Shown one piece after another: positions 16,700 to 25,260 of a stretch of DNA of 64,000 nt; positions within the stretch are counted from its first letter, which is position 1; every line of letters begins with the position of its first letter. Location: assembly GCA_041691315.1 (NCBI GenBank), contig JBEPUW010000013.1, positions 1-64,000 of the forward strand. Direction: 5' to 3'. The notes under the pieces are model-generated. The model had not been told where the DNA came from. It saw nothing but the letters and a program-made list of their open reading frames with translations, and did no database searches. Made by a program: the position numbers and the translations under genes. Origin of the DNA: Poindextera sp041691315 (lineage in GTDB: Bacteria > Pseudomonadota > Alphaproteobacteria > Caulobacterales > Caulobacteraceae).

Positions 16700-18289
16700 C
16701 TATTCGGCGGCGATCTTCATCGGGTCGCGCAGCTTGGCCGAATAGTAGGAGGCGTTCATCTCGCCCGAAGCGGCCTCGCGGGCGAAGCGGATCAGGTGGC
16801 GCGAGACCAGGCCGGCCTGGATCACCGGCTCGATCTGGCCCTTCTTCAGCTTTGGCCAGGCGAAGGCCCAGAAGGCGCGGCGATAGTCGCTGCGCACCCC
16901 GACCTTCCAGACGATCTTGGCGAACAGGCTCGCGCCCAGGCGGATGTTCTTCCACGAGGCGCGCTGCTTGCTGGCCGGCCGGGGGAAGCGGTTGGCATAG
17001 GTGTTGACGACTTGGTGCTCATATCGCTGGAACAGCGTCTCGGGATCGTAGGCGCGGGCCATGGTGTCGCGCCACATGGCGACCACGTCCTCGTAGGGCA
17101 GCAGGAAGTCGACATTGGATTCGCGATCGTCGTCGTGGATCAGCCGCCCGGTGCGCGCCAGCCGGTCCCAGAGCGGCGTCTGCGGCAGGGCCTGCAACAG
17201 ATTGATGGTCAGCATGGGAATGCGCGAGACCTCGATGAAATCGAGGATGCTCTGGCCCGATTGCGGCGTGTCGGTGTCGAGGCCGAGGATGATGCCGGAG
17301 ACCACCTCCATGCCGTAGCTGTTCAGGGTCTCGATGCCCTCCAGGATCGGCACCATCATGTTGTGCGCCTTGGACATCGCCTTCAGCGCCTCGGGCTCGG
17401 GCGTCTCGATGCCGCAGAACACCGTGTCGAAGCCGGCTTCGCGCATCATGGCCAGCAGATCGGTGGAGCGCGCGATGTTCAGCGTCGCCTCGCAGGCGAA
17501 GGAGATGGCGTAGCCGTTGCGCTGCTGCCAGGCGATCAGGTGCGGCAGCAGTTCCTTCACCGCCCGGCGATTGGCGATGAAGTTGTCGTCGACGAAATAG
17601 ACCGCGTTGTTGAGGCCGTTCTCCATGAGCTTATCCAGCTCGCGGATGATCTGCTCCGGCGATTTCAGGCGCGGCACGCGGCCGTAGAGGCCTGGGATGT
17701 CGCAGAACTCGCACTGGTAGGGGCAGCCGGACGAGAACTGGATGCTGCCCAGGAAGTAGCGGTCGATCTCGGCCAGCTCATAGGCTGGCGGCGGACATTC
17801 GGTGAGCGGCCGCTTTTCCTTGGTGGTCAGCACCACCTGCCGGGCCGGCCGCGCGCAATCCTCGGCCAGACGCGCGAACAGCGCCTCGGTGGCGTCGCCC
17901 AGCTCGCCGATGTGCAGATAATCGAAGTCCGGATAATAGTCCGGGCAGGCCGAGACCGACGGACCACCCAGCACCGCGACCCGGCCGGCCTTGTGCGCGC
18001 GGTCGCAGATATCGTGCATGCGCTGGCGCTGGATGTGCATGCCACTGACGAACACCACCTCGGCCCAGGCGAAGTCGGCCTGGGTGGCCGGCGACATGTT
18101 TTCGTCGATGAAACGCACCGACCATGAGGCGGGCAGGGCCGCGGCGATGACCAGCAGGCCTTGCGGCGGCATGAAGCCCCTGACGTCCTTCATCAGCTCA
18201 TAGGCGTATTCGAACGTGCCGAACGACGGCGCGTAGCGGGGCGAGACGCACAGGACGCGCCGAGGATGCAGCTTTTCGGACTCGGTCAT
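16700..18289 (-). CDS. hpnP: B12-binding radical SAM protein, probable hopanoid C-2 methylase
   Basis: A 529-residue protein. An N-terminal cobalamin-binding-like domain opens with RVLCVSPRYAPSFGTFEYAY and has GGPSVSACPDYYPDFDYLH. A radical-SAM core with cysteines at 189, 193 and 196 (CPYQCEFC) follows, then a DUF4070 C-terminus. This is the HpnP architecture, which methylates hopanoids at C-2 with SAM and cobalamin. The location upstream of dxr and within reach of the hpn locus supports the call. Other DUF4070 methylases look similar, so function is probable, not proven. ATG 18289 has GGA eight bases upstream; a TTG lies one codon earlier. It diverges from dxr. Confidence 0.72.
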   Translation of the reverse strand: MTESEKLHPRRVLCVSPRYAPSFGTFEYAYELMKDVRGFMPPQGLLVIAAALPASWSVRFIDENMSPATQADFAWAEVVFVSGMHIQRQRMHDICDRAHKAGRVAVLGGPSVSACPDYYPDFDYLHIGELGDATEALFARLAEDCARPARQVVLTTKEKRPLTECPPPAYELAEIDRYFLGSIQFSSGCPYQCEFCDIPGLYGRVPRLKSPEQIIRELDKLMENGLNNAVYFVDDNFIANRRAVKELLPHLIAWQQRNGYAISFACEATLNIARSTDLLAMMREAGFDTVFCGIETPEPEALKAMSKAHNMMVPILEGIETLNSYGMEVVSGIILGLDTDTPQSGQSILDFIEVSRIPMLTINLLQALPQTPLWDRLARTGRLIHDDDRESNVDFLLPYEDVVAMWRDTMARAYDPETLFQRYEHQVVNTYANRFPRPASKQRASWKNIRLGASLFAKIVWKVGVRSDYRRAFWAFAWPKLKKGQIEPVIQAGLVSRHLIRFAREAASGEMNASYYSAKLRDPMKIAAE

Positions 18290-18502
18290 CAAGTTGTCCG
18301 TGCCTTCTCAGGGCCCCGCCCAAACCTACCCGACGTGGGATCAGTCGCAAAGCGCCGCAAGCCCCAAAATCGTTCCGGCCGGGTTGGGCGGTCCGCCGCG
18401 CCCTGACCCGCTAGACAGCATCGGTGCGTTTTTGGTCGGCAAGCCGCTGAAACGGCTTAAACTCCTGGCGTCGTTCGCCTGAGCGAATGTGGAGTGACTG
18501 CA

Positions 18503-19711
18503 TTGAACAAGCCAAAGACGATCACGGTGCTGGGTTCGACCGGTTCGGTTGGGACCTCGACCCTGGACCTGGCGGCCCGGGCGGTGGCGCATGGCTCGGC
18601 GGAGGTCGAGGTGATCGCGCTGACGGCGGGGGCCAATGTGGTGCTCCTGGCCGAGCAGGCGCTGACCTGGCGGCCGCAGATCGCGGTGATCGCCGACGAG
18701 AGCCTGCTGGAGGAGCTGCGCCAGCGCCTGAACGGCAGCGGCGTCGCCTGCGCCGCCGGCAAGGCGGCGGTGATCGAGGCGGCGGGTATGGCCGCCGACT
18801 GGGTAATGTCGGCGATCATGGGCTCGGCGGGCCTGGCTCCGACGCTGGCCGCGGTGAAGACCGGCGCCGTGGTCGGCCTGGCCAACAAGGAGAGCCTGGT
18901 CTGCGCCGGTCCGGCGCTGCTGGAGGCCGCCAAGGCGGCGGGCGGGGTGATCATCCCTGTGGATTCGGAACACTCAGCCATCTTCCAGGTGCTTGATCCC
19001 AGCCTGATCCATCGGGTGGCCAAGCTGATCATCACCGCCTCCGGCGGCCCGTTTCGCGACTGGAGCCGCCAGGCCATGGGCCGGGCGACGCCGGAGCAGG
19101 CGGTGGCGCATCCCAACTTCCGCATGGGCGCGAAGATTTCGGTGGATTCCGCCACCATGATGAACAAGGGCCTGGAGATGATCGAGGCCAGATACCTGTT
19201 CGGCGTCACCCCGGAACAGATCGAGGTGCTGATCCACCCCGAGCAGATCATCCATTCCATGGTCACCTACAGCGACGGCTCGACCCTGGCGCAGCTGGGC
19301 GCGCCGGACATGCGCACCCCGATCGCCATCGCCTATGCCTGGCCAGACCGGCTGGACTGGCCAGCGCCAGCGATGGACCTGGCGGCCATGGGGGCGCTGA
19401 CCTTCGCCCGCCCCGACGCCGAGCGCTTCCCGGCCATCGAGATCGCGCGCACGGCGATGAACGCCGGCGGCCTGGCGCCCGCGGCCATGAGTGCGGCCAA
19501 TGAGACCGCGGTGGCCGCCTTCCTTGACCGGCGCATCGGCTTTCTCGATATTGCCGCCACGGTGACGCAGACCCTGGAGCGGATGGACCGCAACGGCGAT
19601 CTGCAGGCGGGGGCGAACGCCGACGGCGCCGTGGAGATCGCCATGGACGCCGACCGTTCCGCCCGCCGCGTCGCAAAAGACGTCCTCGCCCAGCTCCAAC
19701 CCTCGCTCTAG
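18503..19711 (+). CDS. dxr: 1-deoxy-D-xylulose-5-phosphate reductoisomerase
   Basis: A 402-residue enzyme, the second MEP-pathway step (DXP plus NADPH to MEP). Motifs: NADPH-binding VLGSTGSVGTSTL, GLANKESLV, VDSEHSAIFQ and the ISVDSATMMNKGLE metal/substrate segment. GGAGTGA lies before a TTG at 18503 at correct spacing, so I start there (MNKPKTITVLG); a GTG at 18494 would add three residues but has no ribosome-binding site. It heads an apparent operon with the SDR, mtnP, apt, mtnA and aldolase genes (gaps 3, 18, 14 and 7 bases, then a 4-base overlap). Divergent from hpnP. Confidence 0.95.
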   Translation: MNKPKTITVLGSTGSVGTSTLDLAARAVAHGSAEVEVIALTAGANVVLLAEQALTWRPQIAVIADESLLEELRQRLNGSGVACAAGKAAVIEAAGMAADWVMSAIMGSAGLAPTLAAVKTGAVVGLANKESLVCAGPALLEAAKAAGGVIIPVDSEHSAIFQVLDPSLIHRVAKLIITASGGPFRDWSRQAMGRATPEQAVAHPNFRMGAKISVDSATMMNKGLEMIEARYLFGVTPEQIEVLIHPEQIIHSMVTYSDGSTLAQLGAPDMRTPIAIAYAWPDRLDWPAPAMDLAAMGALTFARPDAERFPAIEIARTAMNAGGLAPAAMSAANETAVAAFLDRRIGFLDIAATVTQTLERMDRNGDLQAGANADGAVEIAMDADRSARRVAKDVLAQLQPSL

Positions 19712-19714
19712 CCC

Positions 19715-20455
19715 ATGACCGTTGTCATCACCGGTGGCGTCAAAGGCATCGGGCTCGCCATCGCCGAACATCTGGCCCGGCCCGGCGAGGCGCTGATCCT
19801 GGGCTACAACGCCGACGAGGACGCGGCCGCCGCCGCCAAGGCGCAGCTGGCCTCGACCGGGGCGGTGGTGACCACGGTGCGCGCCGATGTCGGCCAGATC
19901 GCCGGCGCCCAGGCCTTGATGGACGCGGCGGCCGGCGACGACGTCGTCCACATCGTCCACTCGGCGGCGATGATCTATCCGACCTCGCTGCTGGACGCCG
20001 ACCTGGAGAAGTTTACCCAGGCCATTCACGTCAACGGCCTGTCGCTGCTCTACCTGGTGCAAAAGGGGCTGCCAAAGTTGGGCCGAGGCAGCACCGTCAC
20101 CTTCATCACCAGCGCCGGCGCGCGCACCGCCCAGGCCAACTATGCGGCGCTGGGCGTCGGCAAGGCGCTGGCCGAGAGTCTGGTGCGCTATCTGGTGGCC
20201 GAACTGGCGCCTCGCGGCATCCGCATCAACGCCGTCGCGCCCGGCCTGGTCGACACCACCTCGGTCGCTGGCATGGTCGGCAGCGCCGAGGGCGCGGCCA
20301 AACTGCTCGAGCGAGCAGGGCGAGCCAACCCGTCCGGCCGGCTGACCGAGGGCCGCGACTATGCGGCGGTGGTGGAATTCCTGCAGAGCCCGGCGGCGGA
20401 ATTCGTCCAGGGCCAGGTGATCCACGTCAATGGCGGCGCCTATGTGCACGGCTAA
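19715..20455 (+). CDS. SDR oxidoreductase with FabL/FabI-like Tyr-x6-Lys active site
   Basis: A 246-residue Rossmann protein starting VVITGGVKGIGLAIAEHL. The usual SDR YxxxK motif is absent; instead NYAALGVGKALAESLVRYL gives Tyr-x6-Lys, the spacing of enoyl-ACP reductases of the FabI/FabL divergent SDR group. The following APRGIRINAVAPGLVDT also resembles FabL. An enoyl-thioester reductase role is therefore plausible. The gene begins three bases after the dxr stop and 18 bases before mtnP, so it is cotranscribed with isoprenoid and methylthioadenosine genes, which does not point to an obvious substrate. Confidence 0.75.
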   Translation: MTVVITGGVKGIGLAIAEHLARPGEALILGYNADEDAAAAAKAQLASTGAVVTTVRADVGQIAGAQALMDAAAGDDVVHIVHSAAMIYPTSLLDADLEKFTQAIHVNGLSLLYLVQKGLPKLGRGSTVTFITSAGARTAQANYAALGVGKALAESLVRYLVAELAPRGIRINAVAPGLVDTTSVAGMVGSAEGAAKLLERAGRANPSGRLTEGRDYAAVVEFLQSPAAEFVQGQVIHVNGGAYVHG

Positions 20456-20473
20456 GGGTTGCGGAGGGTCTGA

Positions 20474-21340
20474 GTGAGCGGCTGGGTGCTGGGGGTGATC
20501 GGCGGCTCGGGTCTCTACGAGATCGACGGCCTAGCCAATGCGCGTTGGAGCAAGGTCGAGACGCCCTGGGGCGATCCGTCCGACGAACTGCTGAGCGGCG
20601 AACTGGAGGGCTTGAAGCTGGTCTTCCTGCCGCGCCACGGCCGCGGCCATCCGTTGCCGCCGACGGAGGTCAACGCACGGGCCAATATCGACGCCTTGAA
20701 GCAGAGCGGCTGCACCGACGTCATCTCGCTGTCGGCGGTCGGTTCGCTGCGCGAGGGCCTTAGTCCCGGGACCTTCGTGGTCGTCGACCAGTTCATCGAC
20801 CGCACCTTCGCGCGCGAAAAGAGCTTCTTCGGCGCCGGACTCGCCGCCCACGTCTCGATGGCGCATCCGATCTGCCCGCGGCTCTCGGGCCTGGTTGCCG
20901 ACGCCGCCGTGGAGGCGGGGGCCTCGGTGGTGCGCGGCGGGACCTATCTGGCCATGGAAGGCCCGCAATTCTCCACCAAGGCCGAGAGCGAGCTCTACCG
21001 CGCCTGGGGCTGCGACGTCATCGGCATGACCAACATGCCGGAAGCCAAGCTGGCCCGCGAAGCCGAGCTGCCCTACGCCTCGGTCGCCATGGTCACCGAC
21101 TACGACTGCTGGCGCGAGGAGACCGCGCATGTGGACGTCACCCAGATCATCGCCGTGCTCAACGCCAACGCCGCCAAGGCCGTCGGGCTGGTGACGCGGC
21201 TGCCGGCGAAGCTCGCGGGCGAGCGGCCGGCCTCGCCGATCGACACCTGCCTGGACGACGCCATCATCACCGCGCCGGCCAGCCGCGCCCCCGCCATGAT
21301 CGCCAAACTGCGCACCGTCGCCGGCCGCGCCCTTAGCTGA
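20474..21340 (+). CDS. mtnP: S-methyl-5'-thioadenosine phosphorylase
   Basis: A 288-residue nucleoside phosphorylase family 2 enzyme that splits methylthioadenosine (and often 5'-deoxyadenosine) with phosphate to adenine and the ribose-1-phosphate derivative. Marks: IGGSGLYEID at the start, FLPRHGRGH phosphate loop, the YLAMEGPQFSTKAES substrate motif and IGMTNMPEAKLAREAE. GTG start with GGAGGG upstream. The product partners are adjacent: Apt for adenine and MtnA for the sugar phosphate, which strongly supports MTA phosphorylase over a purine nucleoside phosphorylase. Confidence 0.93.
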   Translation: MSGWVLGVIGGSGLYEIDGLANARWSKVETPWGDPSDELLSGELEGLKLVFLPRHGRGHPLPPTEVNARANIDALKQSGCTDVISLSAVGSLREGLSPGTFVVVDQFIDRTFAREKSFFGAGLAAHVSMAHPICPRLSGLVADAAVEAGASVVRGGTYLAMEGPQFSTKAESELYRAWGCDVIGMTNMPEAKLAREAELPYASVAMVTDYDCWREETAHVDVTQIIAVLNANAAKAVGLVTRLPAKLAGERPASPIDTCLDDAIITAPASRAPAMIAKLRTVAGRALS

Positions 21341-21354
21341 ATCCCGGAGCCTGA

Positions 21355-21882
21355 ATGAACCTGACGGACGCCATCCGCACGATTCCCGACTATCCGATTC
21401 CCGGGATCATGTTCCGCGACATCACCACCCTGCTCGGCGACCCCAAGGCCTTCCGGCAATGCGTCGACGCCCTGGTCGCGCCCTTCGCCGACCAGAAGAT
21501 CGACAAGGTGGCCGGCATCGAGGCGCGCGGCTTCATCCTGGGCGGGGCGGTGGCGCACCAGCTGTCGGCCGGCTTCATCCCCCTGCGCAAGAAGGGCAAG
21601 CTGCCGCACAAGACCATCGCGGTCGAATACGCCCTGGAATACGGCGTCGATTCCCTGGAAATGCACCTGGACGGCTGCGGCGAGGGCGAACGGGTGCTGC
21701 TGATCGACGACCTGATCGCCACCGGCGGCACGGCCGTGGCGGCCTTGCAGCTGCTGCGGCAGGCCGGTGCGGTGGTTCCGGCAGCGGCCTTCGTGGTCGA
21801 TCTGACGGACCTGGGCGGCGCGGCCAAGCTGCGGGCGCTGGACATCGACGTCTCGACCCTGGTCACCTTCGGCGGTCACTGA
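21355..21882 (+). CDS. apt: Adenine phosphoribosyltransferase
   Basis: A 175-residue enzyme, the usual length, making AMP from adenine and PRPP. It starts with the family opening IRTIPDYPIPGIMFRDIT and carries the PRPP-binding motif VLLIDDLIATGGTA, plus KIDKVAGIEARGFILGGAVA. It sits between mtnP and mtnA and would salvage adenine released by MtnP. It could equally recycle adenine released by HpnG from adenosylhopane, whose gene lies in the same locus. Confidence 0.96.
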   Translation: MNLTDAIRTIPDYPIPGIMFRDITTLLGDPKAFRQCVDALVAPFADQKIDKVAGIEARGFILGGAVAHQLSAGFIPLRKKGKLPHKTIAVEYALEYGVDSLEMHLDGCGEGERVLLIDDLIATGGTAVAALQLLRQAGAVVPAAAFVVDLTDLGGAAKLRALDIDVSTLVTFGGH

Positions 21883-21889
21883 CGCGGCC

Positions 21890-22990
21890 ATGCTGATCGA
21901 CGGCCGCCCCACCCGCACCATCTGGCCAGCCGCCGACGGCTCCGGCGATGTCGAGATCCTCGACCAGACCCGGCTGCCGCACGCGGTTGCGGTTAAACGG
22001 CTGGCCAGCTTGGCCGACGCCGCTAGGGCGATCAACACCATGCAGGTGCGCGGCGCGCCGCTGATCGGCGCTACGGCGGCTTACGGCGTCTGCCTGGCGC
22101 TGCGCGACGACGCCTCCGACGCCAGCCTCGACTCGGCGCTCGCGACCTTGCTCGCCACTCGGCCGACCGCGGTCAATCTGGCCTGGGCCTTGGTGGAAAT
22201 GGACCGGGCGGTGCGTCCGCTGGCGCGGGCGGACCGATACGAGGCCGCCCGGGCGCGGGCCGCGGCGATCTGCGACGAGGACGTCGAGGCCTGCCGCCGC
22301 ATCGGCGAACAAGGGCTGGAGCTGATCCGCAAGATCGTGCCGCGGCGCGCCGATGGGGTGGTCAAGATCCTCACCCACTGCAATGCCGGCTGGCTGGCTG
22401 CAGTGGACTGGGGCACGGCGCTGGCGCCCGTCTATGCCGCCCAGGCCGACGGAATCGAGCTGCATGTCTGGGTCGACGAGACCCGGCCGCGCAACCAGGG
22501 CGCCTCGCTGACCGCCTTCGAACTCGGCCAGCAGGGCGTCGCCCACGCCATCATCGCCGACAACACCGGCGGCCATCTGATGCAGCACGACGAGGTCGAC
22601 CTGGTCATCGTCGGCTCCGACCGCACCACCCGCGAAGGCGATGTCGCCAACAAGATCGGCACCTATCTGAAGGCCCTGGCCGCCCACGACAACGGCGTGC
22701 CCTTCTTCGTGGCCCTCCCGGGCTCGACCGTCGACTGGGCGCTGCGCGACGGGGTGCGCGACATCCCGATCGAGGAACGCGCCGCCGGCGAACTCTCAAC
22801 CATCTCCGGCCGCGCTGCGGACGGCTCGGTGGTCAGCGTCGACATCTATCCGGCCGGCAGCCCGGCGCTGAACATCGCCTTCGACGTGACGCCGGCCCGG
22901 CTGGTCACCGGCCTGGTCACCGAGCGCGGGGTCTGCGCGGCCAGCGAGGCCGGGCTGCTCACGCTTTTTCCGGAGCGCCGCGCGCCATGA
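21890..22990 (+). CDS. mtnA: S-methyl-5-thioribose-1-phosphate isomerase
   Basis: A 366-residue member of the eIF2B-like sugar isomerase family, converting methylthioribose-1-phosphate (or 5-deoxyribose-1-phosphate) to the ribulose form. Visible: QVRGAPLIGATAAYGV, the catalytic cysteine in LTHCNAGWLA and the catalytic Asp in IVGSDRTTREGDVANKIGT. It starts seven bases after apt and its stop overlaps the aldolase start (ATGA). The gene order mtnP-apt-mtnA-aldolase defines its role in 5'-thio/deoxynucleoside salvage. Confidence 0.95.
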   Translation: MLIDGRPTRTIWPAADGSGDVEILDQTRLPHAVAVKRLASLADAARAINTMQVRGAPLIGATAAYGVCLALRDDASDASLDSALATLLATRPTAVNLAWALVEMDRAVRPLARADRYEAARARAAAICDEDVEACRRIGEQGLELIRKIVPRRADGVVKILTHCNAGWLAAVDWGTALAPVYAAQADGIELHVWVDETRPRNQGASLTAFELGQQGVAHAIIADNTGGHLMQHDEVDLVIVGSDRTTREGDVANKIGTYLKALAAHDNGVPFFVALPGSTVDWALRDGVRDIPIEERAAGELSTISGRAADGSVVSVDIYPAGSPALNIAFDVTPARLVTGLVTERGVCAASEAGLLTLFPERRAP

Positions 22991-23646
22991 TCGACGAAGA
23001 CGAACTGCGCGCCCAGATCATCGATTTCGCCCGCATGCTCGAGCCCTCGGGCCTCAGCGTCAATCGCTCCGGCAACATCTCGGCGCGCTGGAGAGACGGG
23101 TTCCTGATCACCCCGACCGGCATGGTCTATGAGCAGCTCGAATTCGCCGACGTGGTCTTTGTCGGCATGGACGGCGCAATCGCCCCCGGGCAGCGCGCCC
23201 CGTCCAGCGAATGGCGCTTCCACCAAGCAGCCTACCGCGACCGGCCGGAGATCGGCGCGGTGGTGCACTGCCACTCGACCCACGCCACGGCCCTGGCCTG
23301 CACCGGCCGGCCGATCCCCGCCTTCCACTACATGGTCGCCGTGGCCGGCGGAGACTCCATCGCCTGCGCCGCTTACGCGACCTTCGGCGGCGAAGACCTG
23401 GCCCGCAACGTCGCGGCCGCCCTGTCGGAGGGGCGGCGCGCCTGCCTCTTGGCCAACCACGGCCAGGTCGCCTGCGGCGCCGATCTCGACGCCGCCTTTG
23501 CACTGGCCAAGGACGTCGAGGAACTGGCCCGCCAGTACATCATCGCCCTGCAGATCGGCGGGGTGAATGTGCTGGATTCGGCGGAAATGGGCCGCGTTCT
23601 CGACGCTTTCACCCGCTATGGGCGACAGACTGAGACGCCGGACTGA
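22987..23646 (+). CDS. Class II aldolase/adducin family protein, probable Ald2-type sugar-phosphate aldolase
   Basis: A 219-residue FucA-like enzyme with every metal/catalytic residue visible: Glu in PSSEWRFH, two histidines in VVHCHSTHA and a third in LANHGQV; SGNISAR binds phosphate. The MtnB dehydratase of the full methionine salvage pathway is also in this superfamily. No other methionine salvage genes (mtnC, mtnD, mtnW) are present, so the DHAP-shunt aldolase seen in Rhodospirillum rubrum and E. coli is the better fit. It would cut methylthioribulose- or 5-deoxyribulose-1-phosphate to DHAP plus an aldehyde. Start overlaps mtnA. Confidence 0.75.
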   Translation: MIDEDELRAQIIDFARMLEPSGLSVNRSGNISARWRDGFLITPTGMVYEQLEFADVVFVGMDGAIAPGQRAPSSEWRFHQAAYRDRPEIGAVVHCHSTHATALACTGRPIPAFHYMVAVAGGDSIACAAYATFGGEDLARNVAAALSEGRRACLLANHGQVACGADLDAAFALAKDVEELARQYIIALQIGGVNVLDSAEMGRVLDAFTRYGRQTETPD

Positions 23647-23722
23647 CCGTCCGGCGCCGCTCGCCTTCGGAACGTCTGCTGCTAGACTGACGTTGTTTCA
23701 TTAGTTTTAGGGAAGGCCCTCG

Positions 23723-24325
23723 ATGCCGACGAAACGCTCATCATTGCTGCTCATGCTGGCCGGGGTGTTGATGGCCGGCCAGGTCCATGCCGCAGCCGAT
23801 CCGGGCGCCGGCAAGATCGAGGCCTTCGACGCCGCCCTGCTGGACTCGATGAAGGCGGGACACGGCGCGGGCACGGCGGAGCGCTATCGCAGGCTGGCGC
23901 CGGTGGTGGAGCGCACGTTCAACCTGCCGGTCATGACCCAGTTCGCCGTCGGTCCGGCCTGGTCCGGCTTCACGGCGGCCCAGCAGCAGCAGGCGATCGC
24001 CGCCTTCACCAAGCTGACCGTCGCCAGCTACGCGCACAATTTCAATGCCTTTGGCGGCGAGCGGTTCGAACTCGATCCAAACGTGATCACGCGTGGGCAG
24101 GACAAGATCGTCAACACCCACCTGATCCGCCCTCATGACGCGCCGGTCGCCCTGACCTACCGCATGCGCGCGGCCGGCGACTCGTGGAAGGTGATCGACA
24201 TCTATTACGGTGCGATCAGTCAGCTGACGACGCGGCGCTCCGACTTCGCCGGCTCGATCGCCTCCGGCGGCGCCTCGGCGCTGATCACCCACCTGACCTC
24301 GCTCAGCGACAAGCTGATGAACTGA
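23723..24325 (+). CDS. hpnM: HpnM, MlaC/Ttg2D-like periplasmic lipid-carrier protein
   Basis: A 200-residue exported protein. Signal peptide residues 1-24 (hydrophobic LLLMLAGVLMAG, then AHA-type cleavage near HAAA), then a MlaC/Ttg2D fold: RYRRLAPVVERTFNLPVMTQFAVG, an FTKLTVASYAHNF helix and the DSWKVIDIYYGAISQLTTRRSDF block. MlaC proteins ferry lipids across the periplasm; HpnM is the version found in hopanoid loci beside HpnN. GAAGG precedes the ATG. It lies 76 bases after the aldolase gene and could have its own promoter. In most hpn loci hpnM adjoins hpnN, but here they are 8.4 kb apart. Confidence 0.85.
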   Translation: MPTKRSSLLLMLAGVLMAGQVHAAADPGAGKIEAFDAALLDSMKAGHGAGTAERYRRLAPVVERTFNLPVMTQFAVGPAWSGFTAAQQQQAIAAFTKLTVASYAHNFNAFGGERFELDPNVITRGQDKIVNTHLIRPHDAPVALTYRMRAAGDSWKVIDIYYGAISQLTTRRSDFAGSIASGGASALITHLTSLSDKLMN

Positions 24326-24335
24326 GACGGCCGCC

Positions 24336-25160
24336 TTACGGGGCAATCAGCCAGTCCACCGACCAGCGACCGCGCCCGTCGCCGAGCCGGCCGCTCAGCT
24401 CTTCGCACAGGGCCGCGAGCTTCTCGTCCAGCCGCCAGGGCGCGTTGCAGACCAGGATGCCGCCGCCGGCCAGGCTGACGCCGTCCTGGGCGTGGGGCAG
24501 GAACTCCGCCCGCAGCGCCTTCGGAAAGCTTCCAGAGACAGCGGCGTCAGACAGGGTCTGGCTGATCAGGCTATCCTTGACCGGGTACCAGGCCAGGAAG
24601 ATGCCGCCCGGCCATTTGCGCAGGCCGGCGGCCATGGCGCGCGCCAGGGTCTGCACTTCGTCCTTCTCCTCATAAGGCGGATCGATGAAGACCAGGCCGC
24701 GTCGTTCCGGCGGCGGCGTGAAGGCGCCGATCGCCTCATAGCCGTCGCGGTGATGCACCGCGATGCGCGGGTCGCCGCGGTAGCGCGCCCTCAGCAGGGC
24801 GACGTCGGCCGGATGCAGTTCGCAGGCGATCAGCCGATCCTGGTCGCGCAACAGTCTGGAGATGATTTCCGGCGACCCCGGATAGGTTGTCAGACCCGAC
24901 GGGTTCATCGCACCGAGCAGCCCGGCATAGGTCGGGGCGGACACCAGGGCCGCGCCGAATATCCTGGCGGCGCCCTCTTCATACTCCCTGGTCTTCTGCG
25001 CCGGCTCCGACGTCAGGTCATAGACGCCGATGCCGGCGTGGGTATCCAGCACCGCGAACGGCTGCGGCTTGCCCAGCAGATGCTCGAGCACGAAGACCAG
25101 CGCCGCGTGCTTGAACACCTCGGTGTGGTTGCCGGCATGGAAGGCGTGCCGATAGTTCAT
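24336..25160 (-). CDS. rlmJ: 23S rRNA (adenine(2030)-N6)-methyltransferase
   Basis: A 274-residue RlmJ, a SAM-dependent methyltransferase acting on helix 72 of 23S rRNA. The protein begins with the invariant MNYRHAFHAGNHTEVFKH, which fixes the start at 25160 although the frame is open to 25211. SAM-site VLDTHAGIGVYDL and the catalytic FIDPPYEEKDE motif (DPPY) are clear. It is a single gene, convergent with hpnM (10 bases apart). Confidence 0.95.
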   Translation of the reverse strand: MNYRHAFHAGNHTEVFKHAALVFVLEHLLGKPQPFAVLDTHAGIGVYDLTSEPAQKTREYEEGAARIFGAALVSAPTYAGLLGAMNPSGLTTYPGSPEIISRLLRDQDRLIACELHPADVALLRARYRGDPRIAVHHRDGYEAIGAFTPPPERRGLVFIDPPYEEKDEVQTLARAMAAGLRKWPGGIFLAWYPVKDSLISQTLSDAAVSGSFPKALRAEFLPHAQDGVSLAGGGILVCNAPWRLDEKLAALCEELSGRLGDGRGRWSVDWLIAP

Positions 25161-25260
25161 GGCATGCGGAAACTCTCGATCGGCAGGGCAATGAGCCCGG
25201 CGGGCCGCCACGGCTTAGCAGCCCGAGGGTTCGCCGATCGACAGGTTTCGCCAGGCGCCG

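Noticed and set aside
14786..18127. Very long open frame (1113 codons) on the plus strand
   Set aside because: It lies antisense to the sulfatase and HpnP genes, whose motifs are unmistakable; its translation is low-complexity Gly/Arg/Ala, as expected for a mirror frame.
18475..18488. Short palindrome TTCGC-CTGA-GCGAA upstream of dxr
   Set aside because: Only five base pairs per arm; such short dyads are expected by chance in this composition.
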